Source: an uncultured Sphingomonadaceae bacterium
GTDB lineage: Bacteria; Pseudomonadota; Alphaproteobacteria; Sphingomonadales; Sphingomonadaceae
Assembly (NCBI GenBank): GCA_947488845.1
Contig: CANLBM010000020.1
Coordinates: forward strand, 1-44,798
Reading direction: 5' to 3'
Length of the DNA: 44,798 nucleotides
This document shows positions 15,221 to 22,710 of this stretch, piece by piece; position 1 is the first letter of the stretch, and each line of letters begins with the position of its first letter. Position numbers and translations under genes: made by a program. The notes under the pieces are model-generated. The model was given only the letters and a program-made list of their open reading frames with translations, searched no databases and was not told the DNA's origin.

Positions 15221-16638
15221 CACAATACAGCGCGACGCTTCAAGAGCCTCATCTGGAACGATTACAATCGTTACTCTTGCGCGATGACGGCAAAGAACAT
15301 GCAGCCTATGTCTTTTTCGCTTCGGCAACAATTCAACGTGATCCCTGGGACCGAGAGGCCCACGAAAAGTTCTTGTCTGCGAATGTCAGGGAAATTCCGT
15401 CCGAAGACATCGTAAGCGCCGATAGCGTCCACGTTACTTGGCACACCGATTCGTATGTGAAGGCACTCCGCGATGCCGAGGCAAACGATCATACCGTTGC
15501 CATTGTTCATTCACACCCGAAGGGTTGCCTGTCATTCTCCACACAGGATGATGAAAACGAGCTAGATCTCATGCAGCTCGCCGTAAATCGTAATGGAAGC
15601 GGGACCAAGTTGATCAGCTTGGTCCTTGCCGCAGAGAACGAGCTTTTCGGGCGCGTTTGGTCTCACCCGTCCAAGCAAGGCTGGGCAAGCCTGCGGACGA
15701 TCAAATCTTGGGGCGGCAGCCTTAACTTCTGGTTTTCCGATAGCGAAACGACACAAGGCTCAAAGATTTTGGCACGCCAGGCACTGGCTTTTGGCAACGC
15801 TCTCAATAATGACCTGAAGCGCATGCGCGTGGGTGTGGTGGGATGTGGAGGAACCGGCAGCGCACTTGCTATGCTTCTGGCGCGGCTAGGTGTTGGCCAA
15901 ATCGCGCTCTTCGATAATGACGTCGTCGAAGCCAGCAATCTCAATCGTCTGCACGGCGCTTCACAAATCGACGCGGACGCGATGAAATCCAAGGTCCGTG
16001 TGGTTGCAGACAGTATCTCTCAAATGGGACTTGGTGTGAGAGCCGTGGTCTTTGAAGGTTGGGTGGGTGACAAAGGAAACCGTGATGCACTACGCTCATG
16101 CGATGTGATTTTCGGGTGCACCGACGATCACGATGGGCGGATGTTTTTAAGCAGATTCGCGTACTACTATCTTGTACCCGTGATAGACATGGGACTAGCG
16201 ATCGACGTATCGGACAGTGAACCTCCAGAGATTGAGGCAATGGATGGACGTGTGACGATATTGGGACCGGAGAATGCCTGTTTAGTCTGCGCCGAGTTGG
16301 TCGATCCGGAAATCGCCCGGGCCGAAGCTCTCAGGCGCGAGCACCCCGACGAATACGAAAAGCTTAAGCGGGAAGCCTATGTCGTGGGGGAAGGTGATCC
16401 AGCGCCCGCTGTGGTGACCTTTACAACGGAACTCGCGTGCATGGCTGTCAATGAATTGTTGCAAAGACTGGTCGGGTTTCGGAAGCAGGAAGGCAATGCA
16501 GCTAACCGCGTCCGCAAGTTCCATCTGTGCGAAGATCGTCGCCCTAGCTACAAACCAAGAACCGGTTGCCGAATTTGTGATGATGACGGACTGTGGGGCC
16601 GTGGCGACGTGGAACCGTTCATCGGGCGGGTGAGTTGA
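15217..16638 (+). CDS. JAB peptidase fused to ThiF/E1-like adenylyltransferase
   Basis: The product is 473 residues. The N-terminal ~165 form a JAB/MPN domain with a complete JAMM zinc motif: probable E27, H98 and H100 in VHSHPKG, then S108 and D111. Residues about 200-445 form a ThiF/MoeB-like E1 adenylation domain with GVVGCGGTGSALAMLLARLG (nucleotide loop 206-215), D233 in LFDNDVVEASNLNRL, and a structural zinc site C355-x-x-C358 plus C451-x-x-C454. The crossover segment where E1 enzymes carry the thioester cysteine (around EAYVVGEGDPAPAVVTFTT, 386-404) has none. The fusion joins the enzyme that activates the Ubl with the one that would remove it. It overlaps E2 by 4 bp and the DUF6527 gene by 1 bp, so all are one operon. 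Confidence 0.92.
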   Translation: MTQYSATLQEPHLERLQSLLLRDDGKEHAAYVFFASATIQRDPWDREAHEKFLSANVREIPSEDIVSADSVHVTWHTDSYVKALRDAEANDHTVAIVHSHPKGCLSFSTQDDENELDLMQLAVNRNGSGTKLISLVLAAENELFGRVWSHPSKQGWASLRTIKSWGGSLNFWFSDSETTQGSKILARQALAFGNALNNDLKRMRVGVVGCGGTGSALAMLLARLGVGQIALFDNDVVEASNLNRLHGASQIDADAMKSKVRVVADSISQMGLGVRAVVFEGWVGDKGNRDALRSCDVIFGCTDDHDGRMFLSRFAYYYLVPVIDMGLAIDVSDSEPPEIEAMDGRVTILGPENACLVCAELVDPEIARAEALRREHPDEYEKLKREAYVVGEGDPAPAVVTFTTELACMAVNELLQRLVGFRKQEGNAANRVRKFHLCEDRRPSYKPRTGCRICDDDGLWGRGDVEPFIGRVS

Positions 16639-17024
16639 TGGTCGATGGGCTCATAGCATTGATTCGCAATGCACTGATTCTTGCAGGCCTAATCAAGGAG
16701 CCAGAATATCTGGTCCGACTCGTCTCAGAGCACCCGATGGAAGACGACATTGTGGGGGGCGTAGTATTTGTGGTCGGGGGCAAGGGTTTCCAAAAATGGG
16801 CATATTTCCGCTGCCCAACGGACACATCTGAAATTATCCAGTTATCGCTGATGCAGAAGCATCGTCCTCGCTGGCGAGTGCGTTCAGACTGGTTGCACCG
16901 AGCAACAATCTATCCCTCGGTGCGGCAAACCGATGGGTCCTTTGCACATTTCTGGCTCAGCAAGGGAAATGTCAGCCTTTGCGCAGACAGTGGCGCTCCC
17001 ATGCCGCAAAACAGGAAGGTTTAG
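16638..17024 (+). CDS. DUF6527-like protein, last gene of the ubiquitin-like operon
   Basis: The product is 128 residues from the ATG at 16638, which shares one base with the E1 stop (TGATG). This start is preferred over an in-frame ATG 45 bp upstream inside E1. The core KWAYFRCPTDTSEIIQLSL (53-71), PRWRVRSDW (77-85), IYPSVRQTDGSFAHFWLSKG (91-110) and SLC (113-115) matches a small family that I recognise as DUF6527, which recurs in multiubiquitin/E2/JAB-E1 operons. The family's usual CPxGC has lost its second cysteine; C59, H104 and C115 remain. Its function is unknown; a target adaptor or E3-like role is speculation. The first ~20 residues are partly hydrophobic. It ends about 65 bp before the HNH gene, where the G+C content rises. 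Confidence 0.75.
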   Translation: MVDGLIALIRNALILAGLIKEPEYLVRLVSEHPMEDDIVGGVVFVVGGKGFQKWAYFRCPTDTSEIIQLSLMQKHRPRWRVRSDWLHRATIYPSVRQTDGSFAHFWLSKGNVSLCADSGAPMPQNRKV

Positions 17025-17089
17025 TTAGCAATCCCACCCCCATCCCCCTAAACAACCGCATCACCTCCCACCAACAGAGACCCCAAAAC

Positions 17090-17434
17090 ATGGCCCGCAA
17101 ACATTCGAAACATGGCGGCTGGCAGGATCTGCAGCCCGACGCGGAAGAGGACACTCCGGCGGAGGCTCCCGCCTGCTGGCTGTGCGCGCGGCCGACCGGG
17201 GAGACCATCGTCTGGCATCACCCGATACCGAAAAGCCGTGGTGGGCGCGATACTGTGCCGATGCATCCGATCTGCCAGAAGATGCTGATCACCCAGTTCA
17301 CGAACAGCGAGCTGCAGCGCCACGGCATGGACGTCGAGGGGCTGCTCGCCGATCCGGCGGTGCGCAAATTTGTCGACTGGGTGGCGAAGAAGGACCCGGA
17401 CTTCAACGCGACGATCGCCAGGAAGCCGCGCTGA
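17090..17434 (+). CDS. Small HNH-type protein
   Basis: The product is 114 residues from the ATG at 17090. CWLCARPTGETIVWHHPIPK (about 47-66) followed by SRGGRDTVPMHPICQKML is a compact HNH-like fold with a CxxC and WHHP...HPIC, as in the small HNH endonuclease-like proteins widespread in alphaproteobacteria. A longer in-frame opening that begins inside the upstream gene is rejected because the conserved part starts well after this ATG. Its G+C content matches the chromosome rather than the island, so it is probably the right flank rather than part of the ubiquitin-like system. A role in nucleic-acid cleavage or repair is possible but unproven. Confidence 0.8.
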   Translation: MARKHSKHGGWQDLQPDAEEDTPAEAPACWLCARPTGETIVWHHPIPKSRGGRDTVPMHPICQKMLITQFTNSELQRHGMDVEGLLADPAVRKFVDWVAKKDPDFNATIARKPR

Positions 17435-17511
17435 GCGGGCTGGCTGCGGCTTCGGGTGACGGCGCGGCATCGGCCTGAAGGCTGATGATACCGCGGCCTT
17501 TGCGGGGCGGA

Positions 17512-17637
17512 TCAGGAAGGATTGACGGACTTGCGCGCGGCGGAGCGATCCGCTGCGTCTTTTGGCGTGCCGGATTGCCGCGTCGTCCTGGGCTCGGGGC
17601 GGTGACGGCGGGCGTGTGTTTTCCGGCTGCGCTTCAT
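17512..17637 (-). CDS. Possible small basic protein
   Basis: This 41-codon frame reads MKRSRKTHARRHRPEPRTTR and ends RKSVNPS. It is very basic in its first half, like several tiny conserved sphingomonad proteins, and sits alone between the HNH gene and the peroxiredoxin on the opposite strand. There is only a weak AAGTGA ribosome-binding site, and the composition could come from G+C-rich non-coding DNA. I keep it as a low-confidence candidate. Confidence 0.25.
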   Translation of the reverse strand: MKRSRKTHARRHRPEPRTTRQSGTPKDAADRSAARKSVNPS

Positions 17638-17729
17638 ATTCACTTGGTCACTTAATGTAATTGAGTAAATGAATTGGATATTTCCGGATCGGGGCGGTAA
17701 AAGCTCTCCACCATCAGAAAGGAAATGAC

Positions 17730-18359
17730 ATGACATTGCATATTGGAGACACCGCCCCCGACTTTACCGTCGACACCCAGAACGGCGAGATCAGCCTGCA
17801 CGACTGGGCCGGCGACAGCTGGGTATTCTTCTTCAGCCATCCGGCCGACTTCACCCCGGTCTGCACCACCGAAATGGGGCGTACGGCGCAACTCGCCGAA
17901 CAGTTCGACGCGCGCAACACCAAGCCGCTCGGCCTGTCGACCGACACCGCCGACGAGCATCGCAAGTGGATTGCCGACGTCAACGACACGCAGAATACCA
18001 ACCTCACCTTCCCGATCGTCGCCGATGCCGACCTGGCGATCGCCAAGATGTACGACATGATCCATCCCGACGAGAGCGAGACCGCGGCGGTCCGGTCGGT
18101 GTTCATCATCGATCCCGACAAGAAGGTGCGGCTGACGATGACCTATCCGATGAGCGTCGGACGGAATTTTGACGAGATCCTGCGGGTCATCGATGCGCTG
18201 CAGCTGAGCGACCGCAAGCGGATCGCGACGCCGGCCGACTGGCAGATCGGCAAGGAAGTGATCATCCCGCCGTCGATCAGCGACGAAGAGGCGAAAGGCC
18301 TGTTCCCGCAAGGCTGGACCGAGCACCGGCCCTATCTGCGGACCACCGACGTCAGCTAA
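17730..18359 (+). CDS. 1-Cys peroxiredoxin (Prx6-like)
   Basis: The product is 209 residues. It reduces hydrogen peroxide and organic hydroperoxides in the cytoplasm. The peroxidatic motif PADFTPVC is at 38-45, with catalytic C45 and the canonical PxxxTxxC spacing. There is no other cysteine, hence no resolving cysteine and a 1-Cys mechanism. The extended C-terminal domain after residue 150 (RKRIATPADWQIGKEVIIPP, then the ...GWTEHRPYLR ending) is typical of the Prx6/AhpE-like branch. AAGGAAATGAC precedes the ATG. It is monocistronic, with an 11-bp hairpin 35 bp downstream. OxyR-type control is common for the family, but no site was identified. Confidence 0.93.
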   Translation: MTLHIGDTAPDFTVDTQNGEISLHDWAGDSWVFFFSHPADFTPVCTTEMGRTAQLAEQFDARNTKPLGLSTDTADEHRKWIADVNDTQNTNLTFPIVADADLAIAKMYDMIHPDESETAAVRSVFIIDPDKKVRLTMTYPMSVGRNFDEILRVIDALQLSDRKRIATPADWQIGKEVIIPPSISDEEAKGLFPQGWTEHRPYLRTTDVS

Positions 18360-18392
18360 TCGCGCTGATCTGCCCCTCCCCAGACAGCGCGA

Positions 18393-18435
18393 CGCCAGCC
18401 CGGCGGGCCTCCCTGGTCCGGCAACCGGGCTGGCG
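18393..18435 (+). terminator. Hairpin after peroxiredoxin
   Basis: CGCCAGCCCGG (18393-18403) pairs perfectly with CCGGGCTGGCG (18425-18435) across a 21-nt loop that may pair internally. The only tail is ATTGTC, so it is a weak or Rho-assisted terminator rather than a classical one. Confidence 0.45.
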
Positions 18436-18556
18436 ATTGTCGGGTGGGGTAAAAATGGCGGAAATGTGACACTGGCAAGCTTGTAGTTTACAGACCGGAA
18501 TTTTTGACCTAAATTATTGAAAGGTCGCTAGATTTTGTTCTGGAGGAACAAACGAT

Positions 18557-18709
18557 ATGTCTAGTAATAATCGGGACGGAGACTCATCTTCCGACCCTCG
18601 CAAAGCGGACCGCCGCGTACATGACGATCCGAATTACAGCGGACCGGAACGGCGCAAGGGCGAGCGGCGCAAAGGGGATCGCAGAAGCGAGGAGCGGCAG
18701 GGCGACTGA
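18557..18709 (+). CDS. Small highly charged protein
   Basis: This 50-residue frame begins at the ATG at 18557 with TGGAGG 8-9 nt upstream, a strong ribosome-binding site that is the main support. The protein is almost entirely polar (MSSNNRDGDSSSDPRKADRR at the start) and ends in arginine/lysine-rich near-repeats: ERRKGERRKGDRRSEERQGD. There is no hydrophobic core, signal or cysteine. It is probably disordered and may bind nucleic acid or a protein partner. A 10-bp G+C-rich hairpin lies about 80 bp downstream. I cannot assign a function. Confidence 0.55.
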   Translation: MSSNNRDGDSSSDPRKADRRVHDDPNYSGPERRKGERRKGDRRSEERQGD

Positions 18710-18791
18710 ATCCGGCATCCGCTTTCGCGAACTGGCGAAGGCTTTCACAAAGACACGGGGTGACGCCTGGCCTCATCCATATTGTCCGCTT

Positions 18792-18815
18792 GCGGGGCGG
18801 GCGTACCCGCCCCGC
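18792..18815. terminator. G+C-rich hairpin between convergent genes
   Basis: GCGGGGCGGG (18792-18801) and CCCGCCCCGC (18806-18815) form a perfect 10-bp stem with a CGTA loop. It is followed by GTTGTTC on the plus strand and lies 30 bp after the end of the leftward OmpA-like gene, so it may serve both directions. Confidence 0.5.
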
Positions 18816-18844
18816 GTTGTTCAGGGATTCACCGAGTCCCGGGA

Positions 18845-19741
18845 CTAAAGGCCGTCGAGGCCCTTGCTGACCAGAATATTGACCGCGACGCGGCGGTTCT
18901 GCGCCTTGCCGGTGGCGGTGTCGTTGCTGGCCATCGGATCGGCTTCGGACATGCCGGTCGGAGTCAGCATGCGATAGGGTTTCCAGCCGCAATTCTGCTG
19001 GATATAGTTGACCACGCGGCTGGCGCGCTTTTCGCTGAGCTGCTGGTTATATTCGTAATCGCCGGTTGAATCGGCATAGCCGACGACCAGGATCAGGGCG
19101 TTGTCCATTTCATCAGCAGCCTCCGCTGTGGCGCACAGATCGGCCTTGCCGCGGGCGGACAGGGTCGCCTTGCCGGTGTCGAAATGGACATTGGTCGTGC
19201 CCTTGACATTATACTGGTCGATATCGCTGACGCGGCTGCGCAATGCTTCGGTCGCGGCGGTCTGTTCGGCAAAGCCCTGGGCGGTGCCATTGTGGATCAT
19301 GTTGGCGGTCTTGAGATCGCTGTTGCGCAGGCTGATCTTGCTGGCGACCAGATCGCTGCCGAACTGAACCGTGTCGACGCTGACGGGCAAGCCGTTGAGC
19401 AGCGCGTCAGCGCCGAGTGCCTTGCGTCCCAGGCCGAGCAGGCCCTTGCTGGCCTTTATTTCCGTGGCATCGGTAAAGGCGACAATGGTCTTTGTGCCGT
19501 CTTCTGCGGTCACCTGCAACCTGTCGGCGCTGCGGGCGGAGATAATGCCTTCGATCTCCGGCCCCTCGGGCGCTTCGGACAGGTCCATGGCGATATTCGC
19601 CGCCTGCGCTTCCTGCTGGCCGGTGACGATGATATCTTCTCTGTCGATTGTGGTCTGCGCAAAAGCGCTGGCCGGTGCCAATATCGCAACCGTGGCGAGC
19701 AAGGCGCTTATTCTGCTATTTCCGGAAATGTTGTTCATCAT
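18845..19741 (-). CDS. OmpA-family outer membrane/periplasmic protein
   Basis: The product is 298 residues. A signal peptide (ISALLATVAILAPASAFA, cleavage before QTTI) is followed by a ~150-residue region (IEGIISARSADRLQVTAEDG, FTDATEIKASKG) that looks like a small beta domain for ligand or surface binding. A C-terminal OmpA/MotB domain runs from about 185: TNVHFDTGKATLSARGKADL, then VVGYADSTGDYEYNQQLSEK, RASRVVNYI and AQNRRVAVNI. These carry the aspartate and arginine that hold the diaminopimelate side chain of peptidoglycan. It therefore probably links the envelope to the cell wall. Two consecutive ATGs (19741 and 19738) follow AAGGAG; either may be used. It is transcribed alone. Confidence 0.88.
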   Translation of the reverse strand: MMNNISGNSRISALLATVAILAPASAFAQTTIDREDIIVTGQQEAQAANIAMDLSEAPEGPEIEGIISARSADRLQVTAEDGTKTIVAFTDATEIKASKGLLGLGRKALGADALLNGLPVSVDTVQFGSDLVASKISLRNSDLKTANMIHNGTAQGFAEQTAATEALRSRVSDIDQYNVKGTTNVHFDTGKATLSARGKADLCATAEAADEMDNALILVVGYADSTGDYEYNQQLSEKRASRVVNYIQQNCGWKPYRMLTPTGMSEADPMASNDTATGKAQNRRVAVNILVSKGLDGL

Positions 19742-20091
19742 TTTTCTCCTTCATTCGATATGAATTGGTTCTGCCGGTCCGGCACGGCTCGTCCGACCGG
19801 GCTCGCGATGTTGTGCCGTTTGTCAGGATCCCCTTCGGTTCGCGACACAATATGGGACGGCAGAAAAGCCGCATGTGGACATGTGAATGGCCTGAGTGGT
19901 CAGGTGATCCTGTCTGTCGGATGAACATGGACGCTGATGGTGCCGGTTCTGCGGACAACCCGAGCGGGTCCTGCGGCGAGCCGTTGGCAGCGGGCGCTCA
20001 AGAAGAGGCGACGACAGGCAAGCGAGCCGCTATGCCGTCGTCGGCGATATTGCGGTGATGGTCGCTGCCCAACGATGGCCAGCGGCGGGTT
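19742..20091. other. Intergenic region upstream of the OmpA-like gene
   Basis: This region of 350 bp should contain the OmpA-like promoter at its left and the 3' end of the cyclic-di-GMP enzyme's transcript at its right. Short open frames are present but lack ribosome-binding sites and recognisable sequence. I see no clear terminator or repeat. Confidence 0.5.
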
Positions 20092-22335
20092 CTATGCCCT
20101 GTTTTTCGACGTGTAGAAGCGCGGAATGGCGTCGACCGAGGTTGGAAAGCTGGATTTCGGATAGAAATCGGCCGGTATATTGGGAATCTGCATACCCGCT
20201 TCTGCGATCAGATAGGGAGAAACCCGGCGGCTGGTGCACAGACCGCCATTGCCGTCGCTCACCAGGCGCCGCTCGAATTCGATGCCCTGTTGCTGCTTGT
20301 CGGAGCGGCGCACGACGGCAACCGCGAGCTGCCCCTCACCGAAATCGATTACAAATTTGGTGCCGACCGGCACATCCCACAGCCCTTCCATCAACGCGCC
20401 GGTCTCCGAAATATTGCGTATCATGAGAGAATAGCAGTGGTTTTCGTGAATCGCCCGGACTTTGCGATACATCGAGATGCGGTCATGCCGAAACCTGGCC
20501 GGGCCGTTCGGCGTCACAATCCAGTCGCCTTTTTCTACCAGCCGTACCAGCTCTTCGGCCTCTACCGCCTTGCTGTAGACAAAGCCCTGGACATGACTGA
20601 CATTGAGATCGCGGATCCACGCAAGCTCGTCCATCGCTTCTATGCCCTCGGCGGTCGTTTCCATATCCAGTGCTTCGGCAAGAGCGACGATGGCAGAAAT
20701 AATGGCCCCATTGCGTGATCCCGGGATGGTAGCGCCGCGAACAAAGCTCTGGTCGATTTTGATTTTGTCAAAGGGTGCCGTTTGCAGATAGGCCAAAGAC
20801 GAATATCCGGTGCCAAAGTCGTCAAGCGCCAGCCGGACCCCGATATTCTTCAGATCGACGAACATCTTCTCTGTCTTTTCCGATCCTTCCAGAAACACGC
20901 TCTCGGTGATTTCCAGTTCCAGCCGGCCAGCCGGAAGACCGGATTTCTTCAGCGCGCTTGCTACAATGGCTGGCAGTTTTTCATCGGCGAACTGGATTGG
21001 CGAAACGTTCACCGCAACGATGAATTTGCTGGGCCATTTCACGGCATCCTGACAGGCCCGGTTCAAGGCCCATTCGCCCAAGGACTTGATGAGATTTGCC
21101 TCTTCGGCAATGGGAATGAAGAGCGCGGGAGAGATGGGACCCCGTTCGGGATGGTTCCAGCGCATCAGCGCTTCCACGCCGCGCACAACATCATTTTTTG
21201 CATTGACGATCGGCTGATAGGCCAGGGACAATTGATCGTTGGACAGGGCGTCGCGCAGATCGTCTTCAAGAATCCTGCGATCCTTGGCCGATTGCTGCAA
21301 ATCTTCCGAGAAAAAATGAAAGCGGCCCCGTCCTCTGCCTTTTGCAGCATAGAGCGCGAGGTCGGCGCTATTGATCAGGTCCTCGCTCACCATCCCGTCA
21401 AACGGGCTGATCGCGATACCAATCGATGCCCCGATAATGCATCGCGAGCCATCCACCGTATAGGGGTCGGACAGGCTCGAGATAATCCTGTTGGAAAGTT
21501 TGCCAAGCTCGCCACGGTCGTCCATGTCGGGAAGCAGGATTTGAAACTCGTCACCACCGATCCGGCATACTTCACCCCGCTGACCGACCGCTTTCAACAA
21601 CCGTTTGGCAACCTGCTTCAGCAGATCATCTCCGGCAAGATGACCCATTGTATCGTTGACTTGCTTGAAACGGTCCAGATCAACCAACAATATCCCGCAA
21701 GTCCGCTTCTGTTGCTTGAAAGTAGAAAGCGTGGATGCGAGTGTTTTCGACGCTGACGTGCGATTTGCCAAACCGGTCAATGAATCGAACATGGCCAAAC
21801 GGGAGGATTCTTCTTCCGATCTTTGCTGCGCCGTTATGTCCTTGCCATTGCCTCGATAGCCGACAAATTTACCGGACTTGTCCAGTTGCGGCTTCCCCGA
21901 GATCGACCACCAGCGATCGTCATCCCCGATCACGGCTTTCAGTTTCAGGTCGTTGAACCGGCATTGCTTCGCCAGCATGAACGGCAACGTCCTCTGGTTG
22001 GGCACTCCGTCCTCGGGCTTTGCAAATAGTTCGAAAAACGGAGTTCCCAGCAATTCTGCCTGAGACTTGTTCATTACCTCCGCCAATGTCTCGGTAATAT
22101 AGGTTATATTACCAGCCTCGTCGGTTGACCAGAACCAGCCCTGCCTCGTTTCTTCATAATTTTGAAGAAGCAGCAGTGCTTCGGTTGTTCTCAGGCTGGA
22201 CATGCCGGTCGCGCTATCCAGATCCTTATTCTGCTGAAAGATGCGCGCGCTGATGCGGTCAAAGAAGCTTTGCGATTCATTACCCGAAAAGCCAAGTTTA
22301 TGGCTCTTCTCAATGTTGAACTGTTCCATTTTCAT
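20092..22335 (-). CDS. PAS-GGDEF-EAL-PilZ cyclic-di-GMP signalling protein
   Basis: The product is about 747 residues from the ATG at 22335. A farther in-frame start at 22428 would add 31 residues unlike a protein N-terminus. Order of domains: PAS (about 50-170, with WFWSTDEAGNITYITETLAE), GGDEF diguanylate cyclase (about 178-345, intact GGDEF at 260-264), EAL phosphodiesterase (about 360-610, intact EAL at 388-390 and DDFGTGYSS later), and a C-terminal PilZ-like domain (SMYRKVRAIHENH then NISETGALMEG). The usual inhibitory RxxD site before GGDEF is not intact. With both catalytic motifs present it could make or degrade cyclic-di-GMP, and PilZ may bind the product. There is no membrane segment, so it acts in the cytoplasm, sensing through PAS. 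Confidence 0.93.
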   Translation of the reverse strand: MKMEQFNIEKSHKLGFSGNESQSFFDRISARIFQQNKDLDSATGMSSLRTTEALLLLQNYEETRQGWFWSTDEAGNITYITETLAEVMNKSQAELLGTPFFELFAKPEDGVPNQRTLPFMLAKQCRFNDLKLKAVIGDDDRWWSISGKPQLDKSGKFVGYRGNGKDITAQQRSEEESSRLAMFDSLTGLANRTSASKTLASTLSTFKQQKRTCGILLVDLDRFKQVNDTMGHLAGDDLLKQVAKRLLKAVGQRGEVCRIGGDEFQILLPDMDDRGELGKLSNRIISSLSDPYTVDGSRCIIGASIGIAISPFDGMVSEDLINSADLALYAAKGRGRGRFHFFSEDLQQSAKDRRILEDDLRDALSNDQLSLAYQPIVNAKNDVVRGVEALMRWNHPERGPISPALFIPIAEEANLIKSLGEWALNRACQDAVKWPSKFIVAVNVSPIQFADEKLPAIVASALKKSGLPAGRLELEITESVFLEGSEKTEKMFVDLKNIGVRLALDDFGTGYSSLAYLQTAPFDKIKIDQSFVRGATIPGSRNGAIISAIVALAEALDMETTAEGIEAMDELAWIRDLNVSHVQGFVYSKAVEAEELVRLVEKGDWIVTPNGPARFRHDRISMYRKVRAIHENHCYSLMIRNISETGALMEGLWDVPVGTKFVIDFGEGQLAVAVVRRSDKQQQGIEFERRLVSDGNGGLCTSRRVSPYLIAEAGMQIPNIPADFYPKSSFPTSVDAIPRFYTSKNRA

Positions 22336-22710
22336 TCTAATAGCCTGGCCTCTATTTCTAACCCCCGGCAATAACGGGCAAAAGTTAGCGAATGATAAAA
22401 TGGGGTAAGGAAAAAGACGATATCTCAATAATTTACATGATGTTGCAAATTCAATTTCTCACCGGCCCGATAATGCAGCGGATTGCGAAAATCACGCGCG
22501 CACCACCTTTCGAAGCCGCACACGCAATGGCTGGAGCGTCCGCATTCCGCAATTTTCCAATGTCGCGAGAATAGCTGAAAACCGGCGATGCATGCCGGCC
22601 TGATCGCAAACAGCGGTCGATCGGCAAAAATTCGACCCGCTTTCAGCGCGGGCATGATATGTGGCGCAGGAGGCTCTTCCCTCGCCAAAACAATCTGCTA
22701 ATAACGCGGG
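22336..22710. other. Divergent intergenic region
   Basis: This region of 375 bp lies between the leftward cyclic-di-GMP gene and the rightward histidine kinase and must contain both promoters. No coding sequence, repeat or clear promoter pair can be supported. Several short open frames here lack ribosome-binding sites. Confidence 0.5.

Noticed and set aside
15217..16638. E1-like gene as a ThiF/MoeB enzyme of thiamine or molybdopterin synthesis
   Set aside because: The JAB fusion, the adjacent E2 and Ubl genes and the absence of thi/moa genes point to protein conjugation instead.
22425..22688. 87-codon minus-strand frame in the divergent region before the histidine kinase
   Set aside because: It overlaps the intergenic region, lacks a ribosome-binding site and has no recognisable sequence.
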